From the NCBI GenBank assembly GCA_025361065.1, contig JANYAY010000013.1, forward strand, positions 1 to 48,043: a DNA stretch of 48,043 nucleotides, in the 5' to 3' direction. The notes below the pieces were generated by a model, which saw only the letters and a program-made list of their open reading frames with translations, made no database searches and had not been told where the DNA came from. This DNA comes from Deltaproteobacteria bacterium. Lineage in GTDB: Bacteria; Desulfobacterota; Syntrophia; Syntrophales; Smithellaceae. Both the position numbers and the translations under genes were made by a program. This document shows positions 1 to 8,532 of the stretch, piece after piece (position 1 is the stretch's first letter; every line of letters starts with the position of its first letter).

Positions 1-141
1 TGACGGAGGTGGACTAAGGAGTGCCAATGTGTAAATTATTAATATTACAGCCACTTAAAAAACATCCACCCCCTTGCCCCCGCCAGCGGGGGACATTACG
101 AATAGACTGCAATCAGCATCTGTCAATTGCGACACAGTCTC
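1..141 (-). repeat. MITE-like element, inverted copy truncated by the window edge
   Basis: Reverse complement of the elements at 10985-11189 and 16174-16377 (shared GTCCCCCGCTGGCGGGGGCAAGGGGGTGGAT and TTAGTCCACCTCCGTCA blocks); ends in ATTGCGACACAGTCTC. Confidence 0.8.
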
Positions 142-519
142 GAAAGTCGGGAACCAGATACAATGAAAATACTGGATTCCCCCGTATCGCTTATGGGGCA
201 GGCTCTTCGTCGCGCTGCGCTGGAATATAATCCGGCGTATTCTGGATGGAATGACAAGAACGGGGATTACGACACAGTCTCGCTTGCCGGGTGGCAATCT
301 TCATGTGTTCAGCGATATTATCATTGATTTGGAAATGGAACTAGGGCAGCAGGTTTTGAGTACGAAGCGCAGTGATGCCGCCCGTGGGCTCTTTCCGGAT
401 AGTTCTGGTGTTGGCCAAGGGGTTTGAAAACGGCGACCACTTCATTGTTTTCCCGTTCGTAAAACGACGATTGAAGTCCCGGCCGATTACCAAGTCTGCA
501 AACCATGCCGTAAGGGCTG

Positions 520-1656
520 TTAAATAGAATCGTCCCCTTTATTTCCTCGGGCTTGAGCCGCCTGATGGTCCATCATGAATTGCATGACAAAATCCCTTCC
601 CGTTTGCGGCGGGTCATGCACAATGTCCCGCTGCTCCAGCTTGAGGGATTGACTCTTGCATTTGTAGACACACACGCCACAGCCTATGCACAACTCCGGC
701 TCAAGAACCGCTGCTACTCCTTTTTTGTTTTTTGCAGCGGGATGGTTATCCAGGCGTAGTGCCTTCATCGGACAGCGCTTGACGCACAGACCGCAGCCCA
801 GGCAAACTTCGGGATGGGTGCGGACCCGATAGTTCGAAGGGGTGAGGCTACCCGCGTGATGCAGCTTGAAACGCCCGGTAAACCACATGCAACAGCATGG
901 GTCGCAGTTGCAGATTGTATCGATACCCTCCTGCTGATTGGATATGCCGTGCACTAAACCCGCCTCGGCACTCTTTTTAAGGATCTCCGCCGTTTCCTGC
1001 TTCGTAATCTCGCGTCCAAGGCCGTTATCCACAATGTAATGACCGAGCTTATCGAAGTGCAGACAGACCTCCGCAGGATAGGGACAGTCGGGTTCTTGGG
1101 GATCGATATTTTTGATATGTTTGCAGGGGCAGGTGGTCACGACAAAATAATCGAAGGAATCAAGAAGCCGGACCACATCTTCATAAGGTCGCACCTCGCT
1201 TCTGTCCTCGATGGTTTCATCTATCGGCAGCACGCGCAAACCCTTTTCTCTGACGGGCTCCCACGGATCGAGAAAGCCGTGCTCCCAGTAATGGTTTGCC
1301 GGCGGGGCAACAGCCCGGCTGTATTCATCGGTTCGTCCCGGCCAGCCGAATGTCCGCATGCCGAAAAAGAGATCATTCAAGCCGTAACGCAGGCTTCCAT
1401 TTTTCTCATCCCGGTAGACCAGTCCCTTCCGGGCCATTTGATCCAGTCTCTCTTGAAGCTGCTCCGGAGGCATTTCCTTTTGCACCGCGAGTTCTTGCAG
1501 CGGCTTCGGTGCAAAAGGCATCCCCGTGAGCAGTGCCGCCTCCTCTTTCGTAAAGCGCGCACGGATCAGCGGCAGGGCCTCTTCCGGCTGAGGCACACCG
1601 TACCAGGATTGTTTCAGCCATGCGATAAATCGTTCGTAAATGTCTTCCGTTTCCAT
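520..1656 (-). CDS. 4Fe-4S ferredoxin-type iron-sulfur binding protein
   Basis: 378 aa ORF; two C-terminal motifs CLGCGLCVKRCP and CIGCGVCVYKC, plus upstream Cys-rich stretches (TTCPCKH, CNCDPCCCMWF). Confidence 0.85.
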   Translation of the reverse strand: METEDIYERFIAWLKQSWYGVPQPEEALPLIRARFTKEEAALLTGMPFAPKPLQELAVQKEMPPEQLQERLDQMARKGLVYRDEKNGSLRYGLNDLFFGMRTFGWPGRTDEYSRAVAPPANHYWEHGFLDPWEPVREKGLRVLPIDETIEDRSEVRPYEDVVRLLDSFDYFVVTTCPCKHIKNIDPQEPDCPYPAEVCLHFDKLGHYIVDNGLGREITKQETAEILKKSAEAGLVHGISNQQEGIDTICNCDPCCCMWFTGRFKLHHAGSLTPSNYRVRTHPEVCLGCGLCVKRCPMKALRLDNHPAAKNKKGVAAVLEPELCIGCGVCVYKCKSQSLKLEQRDIVHDPPQTGRDFVMQFMMDHQAAQARGNKGDDSI

Positions 1657-2245
1657 ATGGCATCCTCTCTCTGCATTCAGACTATTTGATTAAACGCCCA
1701 TAATTGTCAGGACACAAAACAACTTCACCGGATACTTTACGTTAATGCCCATAGTCACCATTTGCTGCATTATCCTCCAGCGATACTAAAAGATGGATTG
1801 AATTAAATGGAACCAGCCTGTTTATTCCCACGTTCTCTGCCTGAGAGCATCAGAGAAACTTAGAATTTTACGGGTGTCCCCCTAATCCTCATATGGCATC
1901 CTCTCTCTGCATTCAGACTATTTGATTAAATGCCCATAATTGTCAGGACACAAAAAAACTTCTCCGGATACCTTACGGTAATGCCCATAGTCCCCATTTG
2001 ATGCATTATCTTCCAGCAATACTACAAGATGGCTTGAATTAAATGGAACCATCCCCTTTATTTCCACGTGCTCTGCCTGCGAGCATCAGAGAAACTTAGA
2101 ATTTTAGGGGCGTCCCCCTAACCGCCTTATCCTCCAGCGATGCTACAAGATGGATTGAATTAAATGGAACCATCCTGTTTATTTCCACGTACTCTGCCTG
2201 CGTGCATCAGAGAAACTTAGAATTTTAGGGGCGTCCCCCTCGTCC
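1654..2245. repeat. Tandem repeat: two ~236-bp copies plus a partial third (~120 bp)
   Basis: CATATGGCATCCTCTCTCTGCATTCAGACTATTTGATTAAA recurs at 1654 and 1890; TTATCCTCCAGCGATRCTAMAAGATGGATTGAATTAAATGGAACC recurs at ~1770, ~2006 and ~2128. Confidence 0.9.
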
Positions 2246-2249
2246 CTAG

Positions 2250-4217
2250 TCATATTCCACAAACGTTATCTAAACCAAACCAATCTTTTGCTTTATTGAT
2301 TACTGCATCCGATGGATTATTAAAATATACTGCTAAGTTTTCTTTTGCACGTGTGCAACACACATAAAATATCTTTTGGGTCCTTAATAAGATTTTGGGG
2401 TGTGACTCAATCTTGCTTCTATTTTTACTTTTATTCAATTCTAATTCATTCAAAGATCCTTCCGGATTAAATAAATATTCAAAATTGTAATCAGACCACC
2501 TACCATTATCCAAAACGACTAAGACATTATTAAATTCAGTCCCTTTTGTTTTATGTTGGGTTGAAAACGGTGTATATCCCTCAAGATAATTGTAGAGATT
2601 TTGAAATTCAGAATATTTAATGCTCTTGACACGATTATAAACATATTCCTTTTCAGATATAAATCTTGATAGTTTATCGTCTTTTCTACAAATTCCGCAT
2701 TCATCAGCCTTGTTGATGATCTCCTCTATAGTTTTACCGCCAACATTATCTGATAACTCTTGAATGGTTTCTTTCAGTTTTATTTTATCAGCCATAGAAG
2801 ATATTTTATATTCCGTTGCTCTTATAAATTCATTATATTGCTCTGTTTTATATAGTGAGATGTTATTTTGAATTTTAAAAAGATGCTTTATTAAGTCATC
2901 TCTTTTTGAGCCTTTTTTATTTTCATCATCTACGTCTTGTTTCTTGTCATCAATCAAGGAATCTTTATCTAGGTATATCTTAGAAATAATATTGTAGTTG
3001 TAGGCTTTTGCAGAATCGTACAATTCTCTATTAGAATCTATAAACTGTTGCATTCCTTCAGTGGGTCTAATTTTCTTTAATTCTGATGCCGTTTTACCAT
3101 CTTCTAAAATCGCTATGACTTCACCAAAGGTTTTATCAGAAAAATCAATTTTGATTTTATAGTCGTTAATATATTTTTTCACTCTATCTTTATAAGATAT
3201 AATTTTATCGCCATCATAGATTCCCATTAAACTTGAAAATCCAGCTTTTGGCGCTATTAAATTATGAGTTAAATTTAATATTTTAGTTTCTTTGGCATTT
3301 CCAAAATTCCAGGCTATCTTCTTTTTTGCTAAATCCAAATCATCACTATTAGAATAATAAAAGTTTATGTTGCCTTCCTTGATATTACCACCGATCATAT
3401 TTGGAGCAGTTGAATCAGATGAGGGAACTTGGATAATACCATCTGTTCTAAGTTTATTCGCAAGCTCAATAACTAGTCTAGGATTTCTTCGGTTTTGTGC
3501 TTTTTTTACTTCTTTTACTTTTCCACTTTCGCTTCCTTTATATATATTCAATTCGCCCACGCCATCTGGATAAATAGATTGCATTGCATCACCAAAAAAA
3601 CCAATTACGCTTTTCTTTTGCGTCTGGCTTAAATGTTCGAGAAAGATTTCGACAACTTCTCTTTGAGTGTCTTGATACTCATCTATAAAAATAAGCTTAA
3701 ATTTATCTTTCAAGATATCACATAATTTAGGGAATGTTTTAAACATGTGGTTAGCCAGTATCAAAACCTCATCGTGAGAAATAATACCATCCTTCAACTT
3801 TAAATATTCTTTGTATTGGATTCCTTCCTCTAATGCGTCAAAATATGCTTCGGGTATAGTTGTGTCTTCCGGATTTTTAATATTAGGTTCCAGATCATCG
3901 TTCAGTATGTCAATTAAAGAGCATTTCAATTCTTTCTGGAAATGTTTAATATTATCCCATAAAAAGTCATGGATAGTAGATACAGTTAGATTCTTATGGT
4001 TTACTCTCTCATCAATTTCTTTGACTGCTGCGTTTGTATAAGTCACGCAAGCTATTCTAGAACTCGGTTTTTCCAAGATTACTTGTTTTATAACTTGTAC
4101 CATAGAATAGGTTTTTCCGCTGCCAGCGCCACCGCTCAATAAAAAATTCTCGTCATTGTCAACATGACTTAGTATTTTTTGAACTTCAGGTTCTAATTTT
4201 GATCTATTTTCAACCAT
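2250..4217 (-). CDS. gajB: UvrD/Rep-family superfamily 1 helicase, Gabija GajB-like
   Basis: 655 aa; Walker A GGAGSGKT, motif II FIDEYQDTQ, GDAMQSIY, QHKTKGTEFNNVLVV and YVCCTRAKENLAVYF; follows and overlaps an OLD-family gene. Confidence 0.8.
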   Translation of the reverse strand: MVENRSKLEPEVQKILSHVDNDENFLLSGGAGSGKTYSMVQVIKQVILEKPSSRIACVTYTNAAVKEIDERVNHKNLTVSTIHDFLWDNIKHFQKELKCSLIDILNDDLEPNIKNPEDTTIPEAYFDALEEGIQYKEYLKLKDGIISHDEVLILANHMFKTFPKLCDILKDKFKLIFIDEYQDTQREVVEIFLEHLSQTQKKSVIGFFGDAMQSIYPDGVGELNIYKGSESGKVKEVKKAQNRRNPRLVIELANKLRTDGIIQVPSSDSTAPNMIGGNIKEGNINFYYSNSDDLDLAKKKIAWNFGNAKETKILNLTHNLIAPKAGFSSLMGIYDGDKIISYKDRVKKYINDYKIKIDFSDKTFGEVIAILEDGKTASELKKIRPTEGMQQFIDSNRELYDSAKAYNYNIISKIYLDKDSLIDDKKQDVDDENKKGSKRDDLIKHLFKIQNNISLYKTEQYNEFIRATEYKISSMADKIKLKETIQELSDNVGGKTIEEIINKADECGICRKDDKLSRFISEKEYVYNRVKSIKYSEFQNLYNYLEGYTPFSTQHKTKGTEFNNVLVVLDNGRWSDYNFEYLFNPEGSLNELELNKSKNRSKIESHPKILLRTQKIFYVCCTRAKENLAVYFNNPSDAVINKAKDWFGLDNVCGI

Positions 4218-6304
4218 AACAATCCCTTTTTAATGTAATCCGGTATCAACCAGTTACAAAATTGTTTCCCACTAGAATAGTCTGTTTTGCTATTTAGTAG
4301 AATCTCTATGGCAAATGGTGGTTTTTTATCTATACAATTCTTTGCTAGATCGTATGCATCCATTTTCTCATTTTCAAAATCTTCAATATTTTTTAAACTA
4401 TTAAATCTCTCTTTATTATCGATAATAAATTTACGATTTAAATGAAAAAATGAATCTTCAAAACTTCTTGCATGGTATGCAACGCCATCCGAATTTTTCT
4501 CGTTTGTTTGATATATACAGACCAAACATCCATCTTTTTCTTTAATCCATTTCATTATTTTAGAACCATTTTCATCTACCTCTACCTTCTTTAACAACAT
4601 TTCTTCTATTTGTTTATTTTTAAAATCATCAAGTTTATTTGAACCATAAAAAAATGTTAATGAAGAGTTTGTCGTAATAGTTGCATCACTATCTGCCACT
4701 TTACGTTTTTGCTCTTCATCTTTCTTCTTTTCTTTTGCAGCTGAATCTATGTCAGTAATAATTAGAGATTTTACACCGATAAAATCAATAAACTTTTCAA
4801 AAATATGAGAATAATTACCTACCTCTATGATGGATATATTTTGAGAAAGCAGTGGGTTCTCTGGATACTCCTGATCAATCTTTTTCATCATCGCCGGCAA
4901 TAAAATTCTTTCGGTATCACCCTCAATAAAAATTGCTTTATCAGCAAAAAACAATTCCGCTCTGTGCAGAGTTAAATATTGCTTTAGAAACTTATAATTC
5001 TGTTCTTCACCATTTATTTTGTATTCATTCTCTAAATCTTTCAAGTCCTTCGCAATAACGCTATTGTTTTCTATTTTAAAATATTTAATGTCGTCAAAAT
5101 CACTTTCAGCAACAATATGCGAGGAGTGTGTGCTAATAATGTATTGCAGATCTCTTTTTTCACCATCGTCTCTGTTTACTCCATTTTTTAAAAGATTTTT
5201 TATATTATTGATAAATACGTACTGCATTTGGGGATGGGTATGCGCTTCTGGTTCTTCAATAAAAAGTAAGTTTATATCAGCGGGTTTTTTCGCTTTCGCT
5301 CTTTCGAATTCATTTAATTTTATCTCAATCTCAAAAATTATACATATGAGGTTCATGTAGCCTAATCCATTGTAGCTTTCTGGTAGATCATGGTTATTAT
5401 GAGCATACACAACGGTCGTATTACCTTCTAATAAGTTTCTATGCTGTAAAGTTGAAGTTATCTTGATAACTGTATCGTCTTGTTTAATTCCTCCAAATTT
5501 TTTTACTTTCTCTATTACTTTCTTGAATATACTTTCGTAAATACCACCTAATGTGACATCTGTATCACACAAAGCATCTTTGAATTTGTCTATTTCAGCC
5601 AGTTGATTAACATCAGCTTCGATTTTCTTATAAATGCGGGAAGAAAGTGACGATAGCGATTTGTCTGGTTCTTTATTAGAAACATCTCTATCGGCTTTAA
5701 TGAATTTATAATTAATGACTTCTTCAAGAGAAATTTTTTCTTTTTCTAAATCAATATAATTCTGATCATTTTCTCTCTGATCTTTAAACTCAATAGTTTT
5801 TTTGTATCTGTGAAAATAATCCGAATGTTTTTCTTTAAGAAAATTATTTAGTCCTTGAGGTACTTTTGTTCCTTCTTTGGTTTTTTTAAATAGTTCATAA
5901 TCTTCTTTTAATTTCTTTATCTTATCAAGAATCAAAACATATTCGAAAAGCAGAACTATTGTCTTGTTTTCTGGATCCAAATCCATCATCAACTTACTAA
6001 TATTAGCAAGATTATCGCTGTTATTGTACTCAATAAATATTTTTAAGGTTATGCCAATTGGCTTATATGATTCTTCCGAGATATCTGATTCAATAACTTG
6101 TTTTAATTCAGTTTGAAAGTCGATACTAAAGTCATCAAAAAGAAAACTGCCAGCGTTAGAATTTATGAACTTGTCCATAACTGATAATAAAGAAGTTTTC
6201 CCGCAATTATTCTTCCCAATAATTAAAGACAAATCATCCTCTAGATCAATTGAAAAATCTTTTAGCAACCTGTAGTTTTGAACTTTAATTTTTTTTATTT
6301 TCAT
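4193..6304 (-). CDS. gajA: OLD-family ATP-dependent endonuclease (AAA15 ATPase + TOPRIM), Gabija GajA-like
   Basis: 703 aa; Walker A IIGKNNCGKTSLL, Walker B-type LLFIEEPEAHTHPQMQ, TOPRIM-like FIEGDTERILLP and IITDIDSA; 25-bp overlap with downstream helicase ORF. Confidence 0.8.
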   Translation of the reverse strand: MKIKKIKVQNYRLLKDFSIDLEDDLSLIIGKNNCGKTSLLSVMDKFINSNAGSFLFDDFSIDFQTELKQVIESDISEESYKPIGITLKIFIEYNNSDNLANISKLMMDLDPENKTIVLLFEYVLILDKIKKLKEDYELFKKTKEGTKVPQGLNNFLKEKHSDYFHRYKKTIEFKDQRENDQNYIDLEKEKISLEEVINYKFIKADRDVSNKEPDKSLSSLSSRIYKKIEADVNQLAEIDKFKDALCDTDVTLGGIYESIFKKVIEKVKKFGGIKQDDTVIKITSTLQHRNLLEGNTTVVYAHNNHDLPESYNGLGYMNLICIIFEIEIKLNEFERAKAKKPADINLLFIEEPEAHTHPQMQYVFINNIKNLLKNGVNRDDGEKRDLQYIISTHSSHIVAESDFDDIKYFKIENNSVIAKDLKDLENEYKINGEEQNYKFLKQYLTLHRAELFFADKAIFIEGDTERILLPAMMKKIDQEYPENPLLSQNISIIEVGNYSHIFEKFIDFIGVKSLIITDIDSAAKEKKKDEEQKRKVADSDATITTNSSLTFFYGSNKLDDFKNKQIEEMLLKKVEVDENGSKIMKWIKEKDGCLVCIYQTNEKNSDGVAYHARSFEDSFFHLNRKFIIDNKERFNSLKNIEDFENEKMDAYDLAKNCIDKKPPFAIEILLNSKTDYSSGKQFCNWLIPDYIKKGLLWLKIDQN

Positions 6305-6654
6305 CGTTTCCTCTTAAATAAAGAAAGCATTCTATTCTTAGAGCTCATTTTCCCATAGGTTTAATGCTATACAATAAATCGTGTTGGGTCTTAAAACATC
6401 AGCTTTCAGCCCACAGTTATCATTTCACAAGTATTTGATGATGTGTTTTTGAGATGTGTCATAATCCCCATACGTAGCGCTTAGGGGATAATTGAAGACT
6501 CTGGTTGCGCCCAACTCAGAGAACTTCTATACTTAATGTATTTGATGATTTGTTTTATTTGCCCGCAGCACTAGTTGCATGCAACTAGACTACATAGGCA
6601 ACGTAGCCAACTTACAAGTTTCAGTGCACTGCTATTCTGAAAATTGAGTCTCGC

Positions 6655-6695
6655 GAATAATACAACTTCTCAAAAACATTGCAAGAAAAAACAAT
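6655..6695 (-). repeat. Relict of the MFS gene 5' end/upstream region
   Basis: GAATAATACAACTTCTCAAAAACATTGCAAGAAAAAA closely matches 9821-9857 (GAATAGTACATCTTCACAAAAACAATGCAAGAAAAAA) at the start of the MFS gene. Confidence 0.6.
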
Positions 6696-6698
6696 TGG

Positions 6699-6731
6699 CG
6701 TATTCAGGGGACATAACATCTAATTCGAACA
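6699..6731. repeat. Dispersed repeat TATTCAGGGGACATAACATCTAATTCGAAC
   Basis: Same family as copies at 7611, 7660, 7811, 8468, 10311, 44111 and 47890. Confidence 0.8.
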
Positions 6732-6916
6732 AACTTTTTCGTAAAGAGATTCCGGTGCGCCATCGGCTCCGTTGGGCCAGGCAATTGTGCCACCTTCAAT
6801 TTTAGTTTTTCGGAAAAAATTTTTATCTTTTAAAGGTTCAAAAACGGTCCCCTACCTAAATATCCGCTGAAGTCTACATCGCCACTTTTGCCGTCAACAA
6901 AAAATATTCGATAAAT
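6720..6916 (-). pseudogene. DUF2442-family pseudogene
   Basis: Near-identical to the 3' ~190 bp of the intact DUF2442 ORF at 10327-10584, with a 1-nt deletion (frameshift) in the ACGGTCCCCTACC segment and loss of the 5' end. Confidence 0.8.
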
Positions 6917-7107
6917 GCGGGTACACAACACCAAATCCTATGTTAGTTCTGGATAATTAAATAGAATGTCTCTTTAAATTCCCGTGGCTGCCCAGATTAA
7001 CTTGATTTTATTCAAATAGTTATTTATAGTTCGACACGCAAGAGGAATGGATAGAGATATGATATTAGGACAATGTTCCGCATCATTGAAACAGCAGGTC
7101 ATCTAAT

Positions 7108-7377
7108 ATGGATATCAGATATTCTGAAAAAGCTGAAAGACAAATCAAAAAGATACATAAAGGGGACAGGAAGAGCGCTGCAATGATTATTGAGGCAATT
7201 GAAAACTTCGCAGCTTACTCAAGTGGGAAAAAAAATTTTGACATTAAAATCCTTAAAGGAAAATATGGCGATTTCAAAAGATTGCGCGTCGGAAACTACC
7301 GCGTCATATTCGAGGACAATGGTACGATAATGCTTATTTACGAGGTTAAACACAGGCAGGAGGCATATCATGATTAA
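7108..7377 (+). CDS. RelE/ParE-family toxin
   Basis: 89 aa; MDIRYSEKAERQIKKI...LKGKYGDFKRLRVGNYRVIFEDNGTIMLIYEVKHRQEAYHD is typical of the RelE/ParE fold; overlaps a small antitoxin-like ORF. Confidence 0.85.
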   Translation: MDIRYSEKAERQIKKIHKGDRKSAAMIIEAIENFAAYSSGKKNFDIKILKGKYGDFKRLRVGNYRVIFEDNGTIMLIYEVKHRQEAYHD

Positions 7378-7555
7378 AACTCAATTGGTTAAGCAAGACA
7401 ACAAACCCGTGGCCGTCGTGATTGACTATAAAGAATATCTGCGATTAAAAGAAATCGAAGAAGATCGGAATGATTATTACGCGGCGCTGGATGTTAAGCT
7501 TAAAAATAAAAAATGGAAATCACACTCTGATTTAAAAAAGGAACTTAAGCTTTAA
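7370..7555 (+). CDS. Phd/YefM-like antitoxin
   Basis: 61 aa; MIKTQLVKQDNKPVAVVIDYKEYLRLKEIEEDRNDYY; 8-bp overlap with the toxin ORF. Confidence 0.65.
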   Translation: MIKTQLVKQDNKPVAVVIDYKEYLRLKEIEEDRNDYYAALDVKLKNKKWKSHSDLKKELKL

Positions 7556-7610
7556 ATAACAGAATTCCTGGAAGAAGGAAAGGGGTCAAATCTGCCGTTG
7601 ACCTTTTGCG

Positions 7611-7690
7611 TATTCCCGGTATTCTGGGGACATAACACCTAATTCGAGCTACAGCTCGGTATTCAGGGGACACAACACCTATTTCGAACA
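7611..7690. repeat. Two adjacent copies of the GGGGACAYAACACCTA dispersed repeat
   Basis: TATTCTGGGGACATAACACCTAATTCGAG and TATTCAGGGGACACAACACCTATTTCGAAC. Confidence 0.75.
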
Positions 7691-7735
7691 AACTTTTTCG
7701 TCAAGAGATTCCGGTGCGACATCGGCTCCGTTGGA
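7678..7735 (-). pseudogene. Short fragment of the DUF2442 3' end (third copy)
   Basis: TTCGAACAAACTTTTTCGTCAAGAGATTCCGGTGCGACATCGGCTCCGTTGG matches the 3' end of the ORF at 10327. Confidence 0.75.
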
Positions 7736-7785
7736 ATTCGATCATGCGGAATAATTTTTTAATTTCATTGTGGAAGAAACAGCTA

Positions 7786-7811
7786 AGCTTTATCATCGTC
7801 AATTGTGAGCG
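7786..7811 (-). repeat. Fragment of the MFS gene 3' end
   Basis: ACAGCTAAGCTTTATCATCGTCAATTGTGAGC matches ACAGCTAAGCCTTATCATCGTCAATTGTGGGC at 8529-8560, which spans the MFS stop codon. Confidence 0.7.
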
Positions 7812-7850
7812 CATTCCGGGGACAATAACCTAAATAATACCAGGGGAATT

Positions 7851-8141
7851 TTATATTCGATCCTTCCAATAGTCGGGCTTTCTGTGAAGATTGGCAATTG
7901 CCACCACCAGGATTTCATGTTCTCGCATTTGATAAATAATTCCATACGGGAAGCGCCGAGTTTGACATCGTCTTGTCCGTTTTGAACATTGATGCCAAGC
8001 TTCCGGATATTTGCTAATACGGCTGAAGGCCTCCAAAATTTCGGTCAAGAACGCATCACCGAGACCTGGTATCTCATAATTGTAGTATTTGATTGCATCA
8101 TCCAATTCAACTTGAGCGATTTCCAGAAAATTTATCTTCAT
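7851..8141 (-). CDS. RelE/ParE-family toxin
   Basis: 96 aa; EIAQVELDDAIKYYNYEIPGLGDAFLTEILEAFSRISKYPEAW...RRFPYGIIYQMREHEILVVAIANLHRKPDYWKDR is a typical ParE-like sequence. Confidence 0.88.
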   Translation of the reverse strand: MKINFLEIAQVELDDAIKYYNYEIPGLGDAFLTEILEAFSRISKYPEAWHQCSKRTRRCQTRRFPYGIIYQMREHEILVVAIANLHRKPDYWKDRI

Positions 8142-8147
8142 TATTTC

Positions 8148-8360
8148 TCATTTATATTTTTGAACGACCTTTTCTAAGGGTATCGCTTTGATCTTTCCTT
8201 GATCATAAGCATCAATCCTGTCCTCAGCTTCCTTTGCCCACAATTCGTCGATTTCTTGATCAGACTTATCAAGGCTGGCCAGCAACCTATCTATTAGCTG
8301 TGCTTTCTCGAAAGGCCGGAGAGTTAATGCTTCTTTGAGTACATTCTCTGTGGTTATCAT
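8148..8360 (-). CDS. Addiction-module antitoxin of the TIGR02574 type
   Basis: 70 aa; EALTLRPFEKAQLIDRLLASLDKSDQEIDELWAKEAEDRIDAYDQGKIKAIP; immediately upstream of the ParE-like toxin. Confidence 0.88.
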   Translation of the reverse strand: MITTENVLKEALTLRPFEKAQLIDRLLASLDKSDQEIDELWAKEAEDRIDAYDQGKIKAIPLEKVVQKYK

Positions 8361-8467
8361 ATTATCACCTCAAAATTATATGATTTGATTATGATGATAT
8401 CACATGTCTCTTCTTTTCAGAAGGGGATATTACATGGTTACAGGTGGACTTCTCGAAGTTGTCTTGC

Positions 8468-8525
8468 GTATTCCGGTGTGGGCTTATTCCGGGGGCTTAT
8501 TCCGGGGACATAACACCTGATTCAA
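8468..8525. repeat. Dispersed repeat with three nested left ends
   Basis: GTATTCCGGTGTGGGCTTATTCCGGGGGCTTATTCCGGGGACATAACACCTGATTC. Confidence 0.75.
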
Positions 8526-8532
8526 GCAACAG

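Noticed and set aside
1-510. ORFs 21-230, 55-297, 127-327 and 321-506 as genes
   Set aside because: Mostly overlap repeat elements; no recognisable domain or ribosome-binding site
1654-2245. CRISPR array
   Set aside because: Two long tandem copies plus a fragment, without short regular repeats separated by unique spacers; no cas genes in the window
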